Shown here in pieces: positions 9,034 through 17,943 of a DNA stretch of 64,000 nucleotides. The first letter of the stretch is position 1. Each line of letters begins with the position of its first letter. The stretch is from an uncultured Collinsella sp. GTDB lineage: Bacteria; Actinomycetota; Coriobacteriia; Coriobacteriales; Coriobacteriaceae. Made by a program: the position numbers and the translations under genes. The notes beneath the pieces were generated by a model. That model was not told the DNA's origin and did no database searches. It worked only from the letters and a program-made list of their open reading frames with translations. The DNA lies in NCBI GenBank assembly GCA_958451615.1, contig CAUDQR010000009.1:22448-86447 (forward strand), written 5' to 3'.

Positions 9034-10425
9034 ATGCAAGCCATCCTTCCCATACTTGAGTTTATCCAATCGATTCTGACCAAGCCAGCGTGGATTATGG
9101 GTCTATTTGCCTTTGTGGGCCTTGTCGCGCTTAAGCGTCCTGCCCACAAGGTGATGACGGGCACCCTGAAGCCCATTCTTGGTTACATCATGCTGTCCGC
9201 CGGCGCCGCTGTTGTTCAGGAGAACCTTGCTCCGCTGGGTACCTTCATCGAGACCGGTTTCCACATCACCGGCGTCGTGCCCAACAACGAGGTCGTTGTT
9301 TCGATGGCTCAGAGCGTCCTCGGCGTTCAGACCATGATGATCCTGATTCTCGGCTATGTCGTGAACATTATCATTGCCCGCTTTACCAAGTTTAAGTACA
9401 TCTTCCTGACGGGCCATCACAGCATGTTTATGGCCTGCCTGCTGTCTGCCGTTCTGCAGGCATCTGGCTTCCAGGATGTCCAGCTTGTCATCGTGGGCGG
9501 CATGTTCCTGGGCCTCGTGAGCGCTATGCTTCCCGCCGTTGGTCAGCGTTTCACCGAGAAGGTTACCGATGGCGATGAGATCGCCATGGGCCACTTCGGT
9601 TCACTCGCCTATTACATCTCCGCTGCAGTCGGTACGCTTTTTGCTAAGGACGCCGAGGAGAACAGCACCGAGAAGATCGAGGTTCCCGAGAAGTTCGCCT
9701 TCCTGCGCGACACTACCATCTCCACGGCTCTTACCATGGCCTTCTTCTACCTGGTTACCGCTTTCGCCGCTTACATCGCAGATCCTGCGGTCGTCACCAA
9801 GACCGCTGGCGGCGACAACGTGATTGTCTATGCCCTGACCTGTGCCCTGTCCTTTGCCGTTGGTGTCACCATCGTCTATAACGGCGTTCGTATGATCCTT
9901 GCCGACCTGGTCCCGGCTTTCCAGGGCATCTCCAACAAGCTGATCCCCGGTGCCATCCCCGCCGTCGACTGCGCCGTCTTCTTCCCCTATGCTCCCACCG
10001 CCGTCATCCTCGGCTTTGTCGCTTCCTTTATCGGTGGCGTGGTCGGTATGTTCATCGTGGGCGCTACCCTGGGCATCTTCATCATCCCGGGCATGGTTCC
10101 TCACTTCTTCTGCGGTGCTACCGCAGGCATCTACGGCAATGCTACCGGCGGTCGCAAGGGCGCAGCTCTTGGCGCTTTCGTCAACGGCCTGCTCATCACC
10201 TTTGCCCCGGCCCTGCTCCTGCCCGTTCTTGACGTCTTTGGCTTCAAGAACACTACGTTCGGCGACTTCGATTTCTCCGTCATTGGTATTACGCTTGGCC
10301 GCGCTGCCGAGGCCTTCGGTACCACCGGTGTCTACGCGATTCTCGCTGTCCTTCTGGTCGTTGCCTTCGTCCCCAACTTCATCCACACCAAGGGTGCTGT
10401 GATCAATCACGTTGAGGAAGAGTAA
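9034..10425 (+). CDS. PTS IIC membrane permease (UlaA/SgaT family)
   Basis: 463 residues from the ATG at 9034 (AGAAAGGAAG just upstream); an in-frame ATG at 8989 is less likely. About ten to eleven membrane segments run along the protein, with a UlaA-like N-terminus (ILPILEFIQSILTKPAWI), a KPILGYIMLSAGA segment and an IPGMVPHFFCGATAG loop. Length matches UlaA (about 465 aa). Forms the translocation channel of the AG-type PTS with the two preceding subunits. The absence of L-ascorbate catabolic genes (ulaDEF, ulaG) suggests a substrate other than ascorbate, possibly one whose phosphate feeds the flanking aldolases. Confidence 0.88.
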   Translation: MQAILPILEFIQSILTKPAWIMGLFAFVGLVALKRPAHKVMTGTLKPILGYIMLSAGAAVVQENLAPLGTFIETGFHITGVVPNNEVVVSMAQSVLGVQTMMILILGYVVNIIIARFTKFKYIFLTGHHSMFMACLLSAVLQASGFQDVQLVIVGGMFLGLVSAMLPAVGQRFTEKVTDGDEIAMGHFGSLAYYISAAVGTLFAKDAEENSTEKIEVPEKFAFLRDTTISTALTMAFFYLVTAFAAYIADPAVVTKTAGGDNVIVYALTCALSFAVGVTIVYNGVRMILADLVPAFQGISNKLIPGAIPAVDCAVFFPYAPTAVILGFVASFIGGVVGMFIVGATLGIFIIPGMVPHFFCGATAGIYGNATGGRKGAALGAFVNGLLITFAPALLLPVLDVFGFKNTTFGDFDFSVIGITLGRAAEAFGTTGVYAILAVLLVVAFVPNFIHTKGAVINHVEEE

Positions 10426-10482
10426 TCCAGGCATACGTTAAGCCCTAATCGGGCGGAGCTCCGATAACCGGCTCCTACACGG

Positions 10483-10519
10483 AAGCGGTGACGTCTCAAT
10501 CGAGGCGTCACCGCTTTTT
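10483..10519 (+). terminator. Rho-independent terminator after the PTS IIC gene
   Basis: AAGCGGTGACG (10483-10493) pairs with CGTCACCGCTT (10506-10516), followed by TTTTTG. It separates the PTS genes from the second aldolase gene. Confidence 0.88.
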
Positions 10520-10749
10520 GCTTTGGAGCGATTGTGAATATGAGCCGGCGAGGCGCTGCTTCTGTTCCGTGAACGGAATCAAACGCAATGATCGGCAAAA
10601 ACGTTTTGCCGCTGGGGCGTCGATATAAAAATGGTAAATCTGCAAAACCGTTCGCCGAGAAGATAAAAAACCGCAGTTCACGCCTTGATAAACGTAGATA
10701 AAGTGTTTAGCAGTTTATCGGCCGTATGCTAACGAAAGGAATCAGGCAG
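10520..10749 (+). promoter_or_regulatory. Leader/control region of the second aldolase gene
   Basis: The gap from the terminator to 10749 has no gene. It contains the inverted repeat GATAAAC (10687-10693) / GTTTATC (10713-10719), a plausible operator close to the start codon, and a TTCCGTGAACGGAA palindrome near 10564. No clear -35/-10 pair was identified. Confidence 0.4.
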
Positions 10750-11454
10750 ATGGCAATCAAGGTGTTCGCTGACGGTGCAAACCTCGAGGGCATGCTCGAC
10801 ATGTACGAGAGCGGCAACGTTCAGGGTTTCACGACCAACCCGTCCCTTATGAAGAAGGGCGGCGTGACGGATTACCGCGCGTTTGCCAAGGAGGTCCTGG
10901 CCCACATCACCGATGTGTCCGTGTCGTTTGAGGTCTTTGCCGACGACGTCGAGACCATGGAGGTCGAGGCCCGCGAGATTGCTGCCTGGGCCGAGAACGT
11001 CTACGTCAAGATTCCGTGCGTGACCACCAAGGGCGAGTCCACCGCCGAGCTGGTGCACAAGCTTTCGGCCGACGGCATCAAGGTCAACGTCACCACCATC
11101 TTTACGCCTACGCAGGTCGACGAGATGGTCGAGGCCGTTGACGCCGAGACGCCGTCCATCATCTCGCTCTTTGCCGGTCGCATCGCCGACACCGGCGTCG
11201 ATCCCATTCCGTTTGTGACGGAGTCGGTCAAGACGGCCGCCGCCAAGCCCAACTGCGAGGTCCTGTGGGCATCCACGCGCGAGCTCATCAACATTTACCA
11301 GGCGCAGGCCTGCGGTTGCCAGATCATCACGGTGCCCAACAGCATCCTGGCCAAGCGCAAGAACATCGGTCGCGATCCGTACGAGGTCTCGCTCGACACC
11401 GTGCGCGGCTTTGCCAAGGATATCGCCGCTTTGGGCTTCCATATCTTGCCGTAA
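10750..11454 (+). CDS. Fructose-6-phosphate aldolase / small transaldolase, copy 2
   Basis: 234 residues from the ATG at 10750 (CGAAAGGAATC upstream). Nearly colinear with the protein at 7445: the same MAIKVFADGANLEGMLDM start, TTNPSL, the VYVKIP Schiff-base lysine and FAGRIADTGVDP. It differs in the lid and C-terminal part (for example the CVTTKGEST segment and an ending without the last acidic residues). A tandem duplication around the PTS genes is the simplest reading. It has its own control region after a terminator, so the two copies may be expressed under different conditions. Confidence 0.88.
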   Translation: MAIKVFADGANLEGMLDMYESGNVQGFTTNPSLMKKGGVTDYRAFAKEVLAHITDVSVSFEVFADDVETMEVEAREIAAWAENVYVKIPCVTTKGESTAELVHKLSADGIKVNVTTIFTPTQVDEMVEAVDAETPSIISLFAGRIADTGVDPIPFVTESVKTAAAKPNCEVLWASTRELINIYQAQACGCQIITVPNSILAKRKNIGRDPYEVSLDTVRGFAKDIAALGFHILP

Positions 11455-11484
11455 CGCGAACACTGGCTGCGCCGCGGGTTGTTC

Positions 11485-11556
11485 GCCCCGGCCTTTCCTT
11501 TCCCTATCGCTCACGCGCTTCGCGAGGGTCGCGCTAGGTAAAGGAAAGGCCGGGGC
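11485..11556. repeat. Large hairpin, 26-bp arms
   Basis: Arms 11485-11510 and 11531-11556 match at 24 of 26 positions (GCCCCGGCCTTTCCTTT core). The loop itself can form CGCG/CGCG. No T-tract follows, so it may be a repeat palindrome rather than a simple terminator. The rest of 11455-11691 holds no recognisable gene. Confidence 0.6.
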
Positions 11557-11691
11557 TGCCGACACGAGCTTGCCGGCAAGTTAGCACTCGGCTTCCATAT
11601 CCTGCCGCGGGCAAAGGTACCCCCGCCTGCGACGTGCAAAATTGAGAGTATTCAGCAAGGTAAAGGTTTTTACCAGCTGGTTGAAGCACGG

Positions 11692-11736
11692 AACAGCCCC
11701 CGTTTTGGCTCTGACGACGCTAAAACGGGGGCTGTT
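11692..11736. terminator. Hairpin between aldolase copy 2 and tex
   Basis: A perfect 15-bp stem, AACAGCCCCCGTTTT at 11692-11706 with 11722-11736, lies between convergent genes. T-rich tails are weak. It probably ends one or both transcripts. Confidence 0.6.
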
Positions 11737-11835
11737 TGTGACTTTATTGCCTCTGAGGGGCGTTCGGAGCGGCGGAAATTGCAGAATACTCGCGATTTTG
11801 CACGCTGCTACAGGGGGTACCCTTGCTTTGGCGGT

Positions 11836-13983
11836 TTATTTCCCCTGCACCATGGTGAGCGAGATCTTCTTGCGGTCGCGATCGACCTTTTCGACCCACA
11901 CCTTGACCGTGTCGCCGACGCGCACCACGTCGCTTGGGTGCTTGACGAAGCGGTTGGCCAGTTTGGAGATGTGCACGAGGCCGTCCTGATGCACGCCCAC
12001 GTCGACGAAGGCGCCAAAGTCGACGACATTGCGCACCGTGCCCTTGAGCTCCATGCCGGGCTCCAGGTCGTCGATGGAAAGCGCCGAGCGGCTAAAGACA
12101 ACCTCGGGAGCGTCGTCGCGCGGGTCGCGGCCGGGCTTCTTGAGCTCGTTGACAATGTCGATGAGCGTCAGGGTGCCGCAGTCCAGGTCGCTTGCCAGCG
12201 CCGAGATGCTGCCCAGGCGGCGCTCGATGTCGGGCACGCCGCCGCGGCTGAGCTCGCTTGCCGCAACGCCGGCGCGCTCCAGGACGGCCGTGGCCACCTC
12301 GTAGCTTTCGGGGTGGACGCTTGTCGCGTCGAGCGGGTTCTTGCCGCCGCTGATGCGCAGGAAACCTGCGGCGTTGAGGTACGCCTTGGGTCCCAGCTTG
12401 GGGACCTTCTTGAGCTGGCGGCGATCGGTAAAGGCGCCGTTTTCCTCGCGGTAGGCCACGATGTTTTTGGCTACGCTCGGCGTAATGCCCGACACGTAGC
12501 CCAGCAGGCTTGCGCTCGCGGTGTTGACGTCGACGCCCACACGGTTGACGACGTCTTCCACCACGTGGCCCAGGGTGCGCGAAAGCTCGGCCTGGTCAAG
12601 GTCGTGCTGGTACTGGCCAACGCCGATGGACTGGGGCGGAATCTTGACGAGCTCTGCCAGCGGGTCTTGCAGACGGCGGCCCAGGCTCATGGCGCCACGT
12701 ACGGTGACGTCCAGGTCGGGATATTCCTGGCTGGCGAGCTCGGAGGCGGAGTACACCGACGCGCCGGCCTCGTTGACGATGGTGTAGCGAAGGCTGGGCG
12801 CCTGCTCGGAGATGAACTCCGAGACGACTTCCTCGGTCTCGCGGCTGGCGGTGCCGTTGCCGATGACGATGGTGTTGACGCCGTCTTTCTTGACGAGGCG
12901 GGCGAGCTCGCGCTTGGTGCCGGCGACGTCGTGGCGCGGCTTGGTGGGGTAGACCACGCCGTGGTCGAGTAGCTTGCCGGTCTCGTCCATGACGGCGACC
13001 TTGCAGCCGGTGCGGTAGCCCGGGTCGAGCGCGAGCACGCGGGCGCCGCGGACGGGGCGTGCCGAGAGCAGGCCCTCGAGATTCTTGGCAAAGACGTTGA
13101 TGGCCTCGGTCTGGGCACGAACGGTGAGCTTGGCGCGGGCCTCGCGCTCCAGCGAGGGGGCCATGAGGCGCTTGTAACCATCGGCGATGGCGGCATCGAA
13201 GATGGGAGCGAAGACGCCCTGGCGTCGGGGCCAACGGCTGCCGAGGCGCGCCGTAGCGGCAGCGCCGTCGACGCTGACGCGTATGCGAAGCTTGCCCTCA
13301 CGCTCACCGCGGTCGATAGCCAGCACACGGTGGTTGGGGATGCGACGCAGCGGCTCATCATAGCTGTAGTACGGCTCGTAGGGGGTCTTCTCGGTGGGGT
13401 CGGTGGCCTCGACGACGATGTCGGCGGTGTTTTGCGTAAAGGCGCGCAGGTCGGCGACGTTCTCAGGGTCCTCGGCCACCGTCTCGGCCACGATGTCGGC
13501 GGCGCCGGCAAGCGCCTTCTCAGGTGTGTCGAAGCCGGCCTCCTCGTTGACGTATTCCGCGGCGGCGTCGAGCGCGCCGCCCTTGGCTGAGGCCTGCATG
13601 ATGATCATGTTGGCAAGCGGCTCCAGACCTGCCTCGCGGGCCTTCTGCGCGCGGGTCATGCGCTTTTTGCGGTAGGGCTTATAGAGGTCCTCGACACGCT
13701 GGAGCTGTGTGGCCTCGCGAATCTGCTGCTCGAGTTCGGGCGTGAGTTTGCCCTGGGCGTCGATGAGCAGGATGACGTCCTCTTTGCGCTGCTCAAGATT
13801 GCGCAGGTAGGACAGGCGCTCGTCGAGGGCGCGCAGGGCGACGTCATCCATGCCGCCCGTGGCTTCCTTGCGGTAGCGCGAGATAAAGGGGATGGTGTTG
13901 CCCTCGTCGATGAGCTTGACGGCTGCCTCGATGTTGGCGGCCTTAAGGTTGAGCTCGCGGGCGAGCTGGGCGATAAGATCCAT
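11836..13983 (-). CDS. tex: Tex-family S1 RNA-binding protein
   Basis: 715 residues. The start at 13983 follows AAGGAG 5 bases upstream, giving MDLIAQLARELNL; an upstream extension to 14070 lacks a site. Tex order is visible: N-terminal helical region with IPFISRYRKEATGGMDD, a YqgF-like RNase H fold (LALDPGYRTGCKVAVMD, VIGNGTASRETE), helix-hairpin-helix repeats (VNRVGVDVNTASASLL, YREENGAFTDR) and a C-terminal S1 domain (GMELKGTVRNVVDFGAFVDVG). E. coli YhgF/Tex is about 770 aa. A nucleic-acid-binding transcription or RNA factor, transcribed alone here. Confidence 0.92.
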   Translation of the reverse strand: MDLIAQLARELNLKAANIEAAVKLIDEGNTIPFISRYRKEATGGMDDVALRALDERLSYLRNLEQRKEDVILLIDAQGKLTPELEQQIREATQLQRVEDLYKPYRKKRMTRAQKAREAGLEPLANMIIMQASAKGGALDAAAEYVNEEAGFDTPEKALAGAADIVAETVAEDPENVADLRAFTQNTADIVVEATDPTEKTPYEPYYSYDEPLRRIPNHRVLAIDRGEREGKLRIRVSVDGAAATARLGSRWPRRQGVFAPIFDAAIADGYKRLMAPSLEREARAKLTVRAQTEAINVFAKNLEGLLSARPVRGARVLALDPGYRTGCKVAVMDETGKLLDHGVVYPTKPRHDVAGTKRELARLVKKDGVNTIVIGNGTASRETEEVVSEFISEQAPSLRYTIVNEAGASVYSASELASQEYPDLDVTVRGAMSLGRRLQDPLAELVKIPPQSIGVGQYQHDLDQAELSRTLGHVVEDVVNRVGVDVNTASASLLGYVSGITPSVAKNIVAYREENGAFTDRRQLKKVPKLGPKAYLNAAGFLRISGGKNPLDATSVHPESYEVATAVLERAGVAASELSRGGVPDIERRLGSISALASDLDCGTLTLIDIVNELKKPGRDPRDDAPEVVFSRSALSIDDLEPGMELKGTVRNVVDFGAFVDVGVHQDGLVHISKLANRFVKHPSDVVRVGDTVKVWVEKVDRDRKKISLTMVQGK

Positions 13984-14076
13984 GGAACTCCTTGCGTTTG
14001 AGGTGCGTTTGCGGCACAGGGCTACCAAGGATACCACCCGTCCCAAAAGACTGTTTTGGGGCCGCGCCATGAAAAC

Positions 14077-14213
14077 GGCCTATCTACTACGTTTGAACCG
14101 TATGGGTCGACCATCCACGGTTTTCCGAGAACGCGCAACCTGTCTACCTGCGGTTTTCATTTCTCGAAATTTGGCATGGTTGAGGGCAATCGGTTAAACG
14201 TAGTAGATAGGCC
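14077..14213. repeat. MITE-like element with ~23-bp terminal inverted repeats
   Basis: Terminal arms 14077-14100 and 14191-14213 are inverted copies of GGCCTATCTACTACGTTT, differing by one inserted base. The 90-bp interior has a TATGGGTCGACCAT palindrome and two direct CGGTTTTC motifs but no open frame. It lies in the tex upstream gap (13984-14396), which otherwise holds only hairpins. Size and termini resemble a miniature inverted-repeat element; no target duplication was confirmed. Confidence 0.5.
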
Positions 14214-14290
14214 CATTTCGTGGCGAACGAACCAAGCTGAGGCGCAAAATAGCCCTCGCTCCAGAAAAATCATTGGCAACGTAGCAAAAT

Positions 14291-14320
14291 GCCCCGCGGG
14301 CAGGAGGCTGCTCGCGGGGC
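14291..14320 (-). terminator. Terminator of the oxidoreductase operon
   Basis: GCCCCGCG pairs with CGCGGGGC across a GCAGGAGGCTGC apical region, and on the minus strand the stem is followed by ATTTTG. It lies 77 bases past the stop of the Gfo/Idh gene. Confidence 0.65.
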
Positions 14321-14396
14321 AAAGAAGAGGGACTTGTCGGTGGCGGACCGAGGGGCGCGCATGGGGCTCAGCGTGCCCCGGCCCGCGCTCGAGGCA

Positions 14397-15437
14397 TTAC
14401 AGCTCGACGAGCTGGCCGGTCTCGGCGGCCTCCTTGATGGCGTTGAGAAGCGTGAGCGTCTTGACGTTGTCGGCCGGCGTCACGACGGGCTCGACCTCGC
14501 GGCGGACGACCTTTACAAAGTGCTTGAGCTGCATCTTGTGCGGCAGCGCCGGGTCGACGGCCGGAATCTCCATCTGCAGCGGCTTGTGCCAGTTGGAGGC
14601 GCCGTCGTAGGAGAACTGGTGCAGGCGGGGTAGCGACAGGGCGCCCAAAGTTCCGCCGATAAAGTAAGCGTCGGCGTCGAAGGGGCGGTACTGCGGGTCC
14701 TCGCGGGCGGTTGCCTCCCAGTTCCAGGGGCTGGCGGTGGCGTCAGAGATGGTCATGCTCGCGAGCGCGCCATCGGCAAAGCGAACGTTGACCACGGCGG
14801 AGTCCTCGGTCTCAAAACCGCGGGCGGCGCTGGACTGCATGCCCTGGACGGCAACGGGCTCGCCCAGCAGGTAGCGGAGCAGGTCGACGTCGTGCACCAG
14901 GTTGACCAGGATCGGGCCGGCACCCTTTTTGCGGCGCCACTCGACATCGAAGTACTCGTCGTTCTTATAGATCATGTAGTGGAAGCTCGACACGGTGAGT
15001 TTGCCCAGCTCACCGGACTCGATGATCTCCTTGGCCTTGTTCACAAACGGGTTGTGGCGACGGTGCTGACCCACGAGCACGGGCACGCCGGCGGTCTCGG
15101 CCTCGGCGGCGAAGGCCTGGGCATCCTCAAGGTCGTTGGAGATCGGCTTTTCGACCAGCGGCACGATGTTGCGCTTGATGGCCTCGCGGGCAACGCCCAG
15201 GTGCAGATCGTTGGGCGTGGCGATAATGACGGCCTCGGGCTTGACCTCGTCCATCATCTGGGCGGGATCGGTAAAGAACGGCACGCCGGCGGCCTCGGCC
15301 GTGGCGCGGGCGCCCTCAAAGGCGTCGGCGATGGCGACGAGCTCGGCCTCGGGCTCCTCGGTGACAAAGCGGATGTGGTTGCGGCCCATGGCGCCGGCGC
15401 CGATAACGGCAATGCGGACGGGGTTGAGCTCAGACAT
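14397..15437 (-). CDS. Gfo/Idh/MocA-family NAD(P)-dependent oxidoreductase
   Basis: 346 residues. Rossmann motif VIGAGAMGRNH at the N-terminus, ATPNDLH and the catalytic-region Lys97 in VEKPISN, then the GQHRRHNPF motif of the C-terminal substrate domain. Length is typical. The family oxidises or reduces sugars, inositols and related polyols with a bound nicotinamide cofactor. Start supported by AAGGAG. Third of three minus-strand genes (SDR, MFS, Gfo/Idh) with short gaps, so likely one operon handling an imported polyol or sugar acid; substrate unknown. Confidence 0.88.
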   Translation of the reverse strand: MSELNPVRIAVIGAGAMGRNHIRFVTEEPEAELVAIADAFEGARATAEAAGVPFFTDPAQMMDEVKPEAVIIATPNDLHLGVAREAIKRNIVPLVEKPISNDLEDAQAFAAEAETAGVPVLVGQHRRHNPFVNKAKEIIESGELGKLTVSSFHYMIYKNDEYFDVEWRRKKGAGPILVNLVHDVDLLRYLLGEPVAVQGMQSSAARGFETEDSAVVNVRFADGALASMTISDATASPWNWEATAREDPQYRPFDADAYFIGGTLGALSLPRLHQFSYDGASNWHKPLQMEIPAVDPALPHKMQLKHFVKVVRREVEPVVTPADNVKTLTLLNAIKEAAETGQLVEL

Positions 15438-15505
15438 TTCGACTCCTTAATACTGGTGACCGGTGGAATGCGGTAAGAGGACGGCCCTTGCCGCGTCAAG
15501 CAAAA

Positions 15506-16762
15506 CTAGGCGGACTTCTTCTTGCTGTCGGAGACCATCATGTAGACGGTGAGCACGACGGCGATGGCGGCGATCACGATGGCGCCGTAGAAGGACTGCT
15601 GGTAGGCGGCGCTGCCGGCCTCGGCGTGATACAGCACGGCAGTGATGGGCTGGCTGATCCAGGTAGAAGCGGCGTATCCCAAAAACATGATGCCGTAGTT
15701 GACGCCGATGTTGCTGGTGCCAAAGGCGCCACCGGTAAGCGGCGGGTAGATGACGAGCAGGGCGCCAAAGCTAAAGCCAAGCAGGGCGAGCGCCACAAAG
15801 AACATGCTCTGCGTAAAGCTCATAGACATGATGACGAGTGCGACGATGGTGACGACCAGGCTGATGAGCAGCGACTTGTAGGCGCCGAGCTTGTCGATGA
15901 TCTGGCCAAAGGACAGACGGCCGACCAGGTTGGCGCAGGTGTTGACGGAGACGACTACGCCGCCGAGGGCGACAGCCGCGGCGCTCGTGGGGTCGGCGAA
16001 GAGCTGGACGGCGGCGATGGAGGCAACCTTGCCCACGAGCAGGGTACCCGCGGTGGCGGCAAAGGCGAAGGTGACGATGAGGACCCAGAAGCGCGGGGTC
16101 TTGACCATCTCGCCCGGGGTGAGGTCGCCGAAAGTGCCGGCGTGCGCGCCGCCCTTGGGGACCTCGAAGCCCTCGGGCAGCCAACCGGCCTCGGGGGCCT
16201 TCAGGAACAGGGCGGAGGTGGCGATCGTCACAAAGAAGATGACGCCGAGTGCCTTAAGGGCGCCAAAGATGCCAAGGCTCGGGATGAGCAGCGAGGCGAG
16301 CACCGGGGACAGCACGGCGGGGCCGGCGGTCGAAGCGGCCAGGGTGATGCCGGAGGCGAGGCCCTTTTTGTCGATGAACCACTTTTGGCCGGTGGTGAGC
16401 GCGGGGTTGTAGCCCAGGCCGTTGCCGATGGCGGCGACGAGCGAGAACCACAGGTAGAACTGCCACGGCTCGGTGACGGTGCCAGACATGAACCAGCCCA
16501 GGCCGTAGCACACGGCGGCGGCGATCACGACGTTGCGGGGGCCGATCTTATCGGAGATGCGGCCGGCGAAGATGCCCGTCACGGCCATGATGGTCTGAAA
16601 GACCGGGAAAGCCCAGGTAAGGGCGCTGGACCACTCGGGGTAGACGGCGAGCAGGTTCTTGCTCACGACGGAATACAGCGCGATGGAGCTGATAAAGAAC
16701 ATGGTGACGCACGCGGTGGAAAGCACGACGGCGCGACCCTTGTTGGAGTTGGTGGAAGCCAT
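15506..16762 (-). CDS. OFA-type major facilitator superfamily carrier
   Basis: 418 residues with twelve predicted membrane segments. The N-terminal half has the MFS loop-2 motif GRISDKIGPRNVV, and the middle has a GQKWFIDKKGLASGITLA segment typical of the oxalate/formate antiporter (OFA) subfamily. Acts in the cytoplasmic membrane as a carrier for a small organic acid or related solute. Sits between the oxidoreductase and SDR genes and probably brings in their substrate. The exact solute cannot be deduced. Confidence 0.87.
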   Translation of the reverse strand: MASTNSNKGRAVVLSTACVTMFFISSIALYSVVSKNLLAVYPEWSSALTWAFPVFQTIMAVTGIFAGRISDKIGPRNVVIAAAVCYGLGWFMSGTVTEPWQFYLWFSLVAAIGNGLGYNPALTTGQKWFIDKKGLASGITLAASTAGPAVLSPVLASLLIPSLGIFGALKALGVIFFVTIATSALFLKAPEAGWLPEGFEVPKGGAHAGTFGDLTPGEMVKTPRFWVLIVTFAFAATAGTLLVGKVASIAAVQLFADPTSAAAVALGGVVVSVNTCANLVGRLSFGQIIDKLGAYKSLLISLVVTIVALVIMSMSFTQSMFFVALALLGFSFGALLVIYPPLTGGAFGTSNIGVNYGIMFLGYAASTWISQPITAVLYHAEAGSAAYQQSFYGAIVIAAIAVVLTVYMMVSDSKKKSA

Positions 16763-16828
16763 TGGACTCTTTCTGATCGATGCGGGGGAGGGGCGGACAC
16801 GTCCGCGGGGCCTCCCTGTCAGGCTGGT

Positions 16829-17710
16829 TTACTGGTCGGTCGGCTTTGCGACGCCGGACTCGTCAGACCAAAGCTCGACACCCTTGTTCTTAAGGTAGTT
16901 GTCGGCAAAGGCTCGGCGGCCGCCGGGCTTGGCGGTGAGGTCGCCCATCATATTGGAGAAACCGCCGTCGACCTTGATGGCGTCGCCGGTGGTAAAGTCC
17001 GAGCGCCTGGACGCCAGGAACATGACGGCGTTGGCGATATCGCTGACCTCGCCGATGCGGCGCGTAGCGATAAGGCGGCTGCGGCTCTTCTCGACCTCGG
17101 GGTCGGCGTAAAAGCTCGCCGACATGGGAGTCTTGACAAAGCAGGGCTCGACGCAGTTGGAGCGGACGCCGTAGGGGCCCCACTCGGCAGCCAGCATCTT
17201 GGACATCATGTTGACGCCCGCCTTGGTGGAGCTGTATACGCCCGAGAACGTCTCGGGGGAGTGGCTGGCAACGGTCGAGATATGCACCAGACGACCCTGG
17301 CCGGCCTTGATCATCTCGCGACCAAAGCGCTGCGAGGTGATGAAGTAACCGGTGAGGTTGACGTTGATGACCTCGTTCCAGTCACTCAGCGGCAGGTCTT
17401 CCATGGCTGCGAAGCGCAGGATGCCGGCGGTGTTGACGAGGACGTCGACGCGGCCGAAGTCGGCGATGGTGGCGTCGACGGCGGCCTGAACCTCGGCCTC
17501 GTCGGTGGCGTTCATCTTGTAGCCCTCGGCGTGGATGCCAAACTCGGCGTCGAGGTCGGCGGCTGCGGCCTTGACCTTCTCCTCATCCAGGTCGAGCAGG
17601 ACGACGTTGGCGCCGTTGCGGGCGAACTCGCGGCAGATCTCGACGCCCATGCCGCCGAGCGCGCCGGTCACAGCGCAGACATCGCCCTCGAGCTTAAGCC
17701 AGTTGCTCAT
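16829..17710 (-). CDS. Short-chain dehydrogenase/reductase (SDR)
   Basis: 293 residues. Cofactor motif TGALGGMG (15-22), LDLD after beta-2 suggesting NAD preference, NTAG at 93-96, and the catalytic Tyr159-x3-Lys163 with a Ser at about 145-149. The end carries an extra tail of about 35 residues after the usual DGGF, ending AKPTDQ. Classical SDR of the gluconate 5-dehydrogenase/hydroxysteroid type; substrate unknown. First gene after the divergent LysR promoter, so probably induced with the MFS carrier and oxidoreductase. Confidence 0.87.
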   Translation of the reverse strand: MSNWLKLEGDVCAVTGALGGMGVEICREFARNGANVVLLDLDEEKVKAAAADLDAEFGIHAEGYKMNATDEAEVQAAVDATIADFGRVDVLVNTAGILRFAAMEDLPLSDWNEVINVNLTGYFITSQRFGREMIKAGQGRLVHISTVASHSPETFSGVYSSTKAGVNMMSKMLAAEWGPYGVRSNCVEPCFVKTPMSASFYADPEVEKSRSRLIATRRIGEVSDIANAVMFLASRRSDFTTGDAIKVDGGFSNMMGDLTAKPGGRRAFADNYLKNKGVELWSDESGVAKPTDQ

Positions 17711-17943
17711 AGGAATTTCCCTTCTTGTACCTCCCTGTGGGCCGCTCCCATTACTCGACCCACGTGGTTTTCGCTGGTTATCGTATGCTTTGAATCTGTG
17801 CAGGTGAATTGCATATTTGTTAGAATGGCGTAAACCTTTGGTTTATAGCTCGCAAAACAATTAGTCCTTAGTTGAGTGTGTGACCTGCCAAAACGACCCC
17901 CTTCGGCAGCGCATGTCCATACGTCTGGAAACGGGAGATTGAC
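17711..17943. promoter_or_regulatory. Divergent promoter/operator between SDR operon and lysR-type gene
   Basis: The intergenic segment contains the dyad TAAACCTTTGGTTTA at 17831-17845 (6-bp perfect arms), a good candidate for LysR-type regulator binding. The region is AT-richer than its surroundings around 17790-17880. Confidence 0.5.

Noticed and set aside
15488..17833. A 781-codon plus-strand open frame
   Set aside because: It runs antisense to three genes with clear family motifs (Gfo/Idh neighbour, MFS, SDR) and its translation is Gly/Asp/His-rich low complexity typical of GC-biased shadows.
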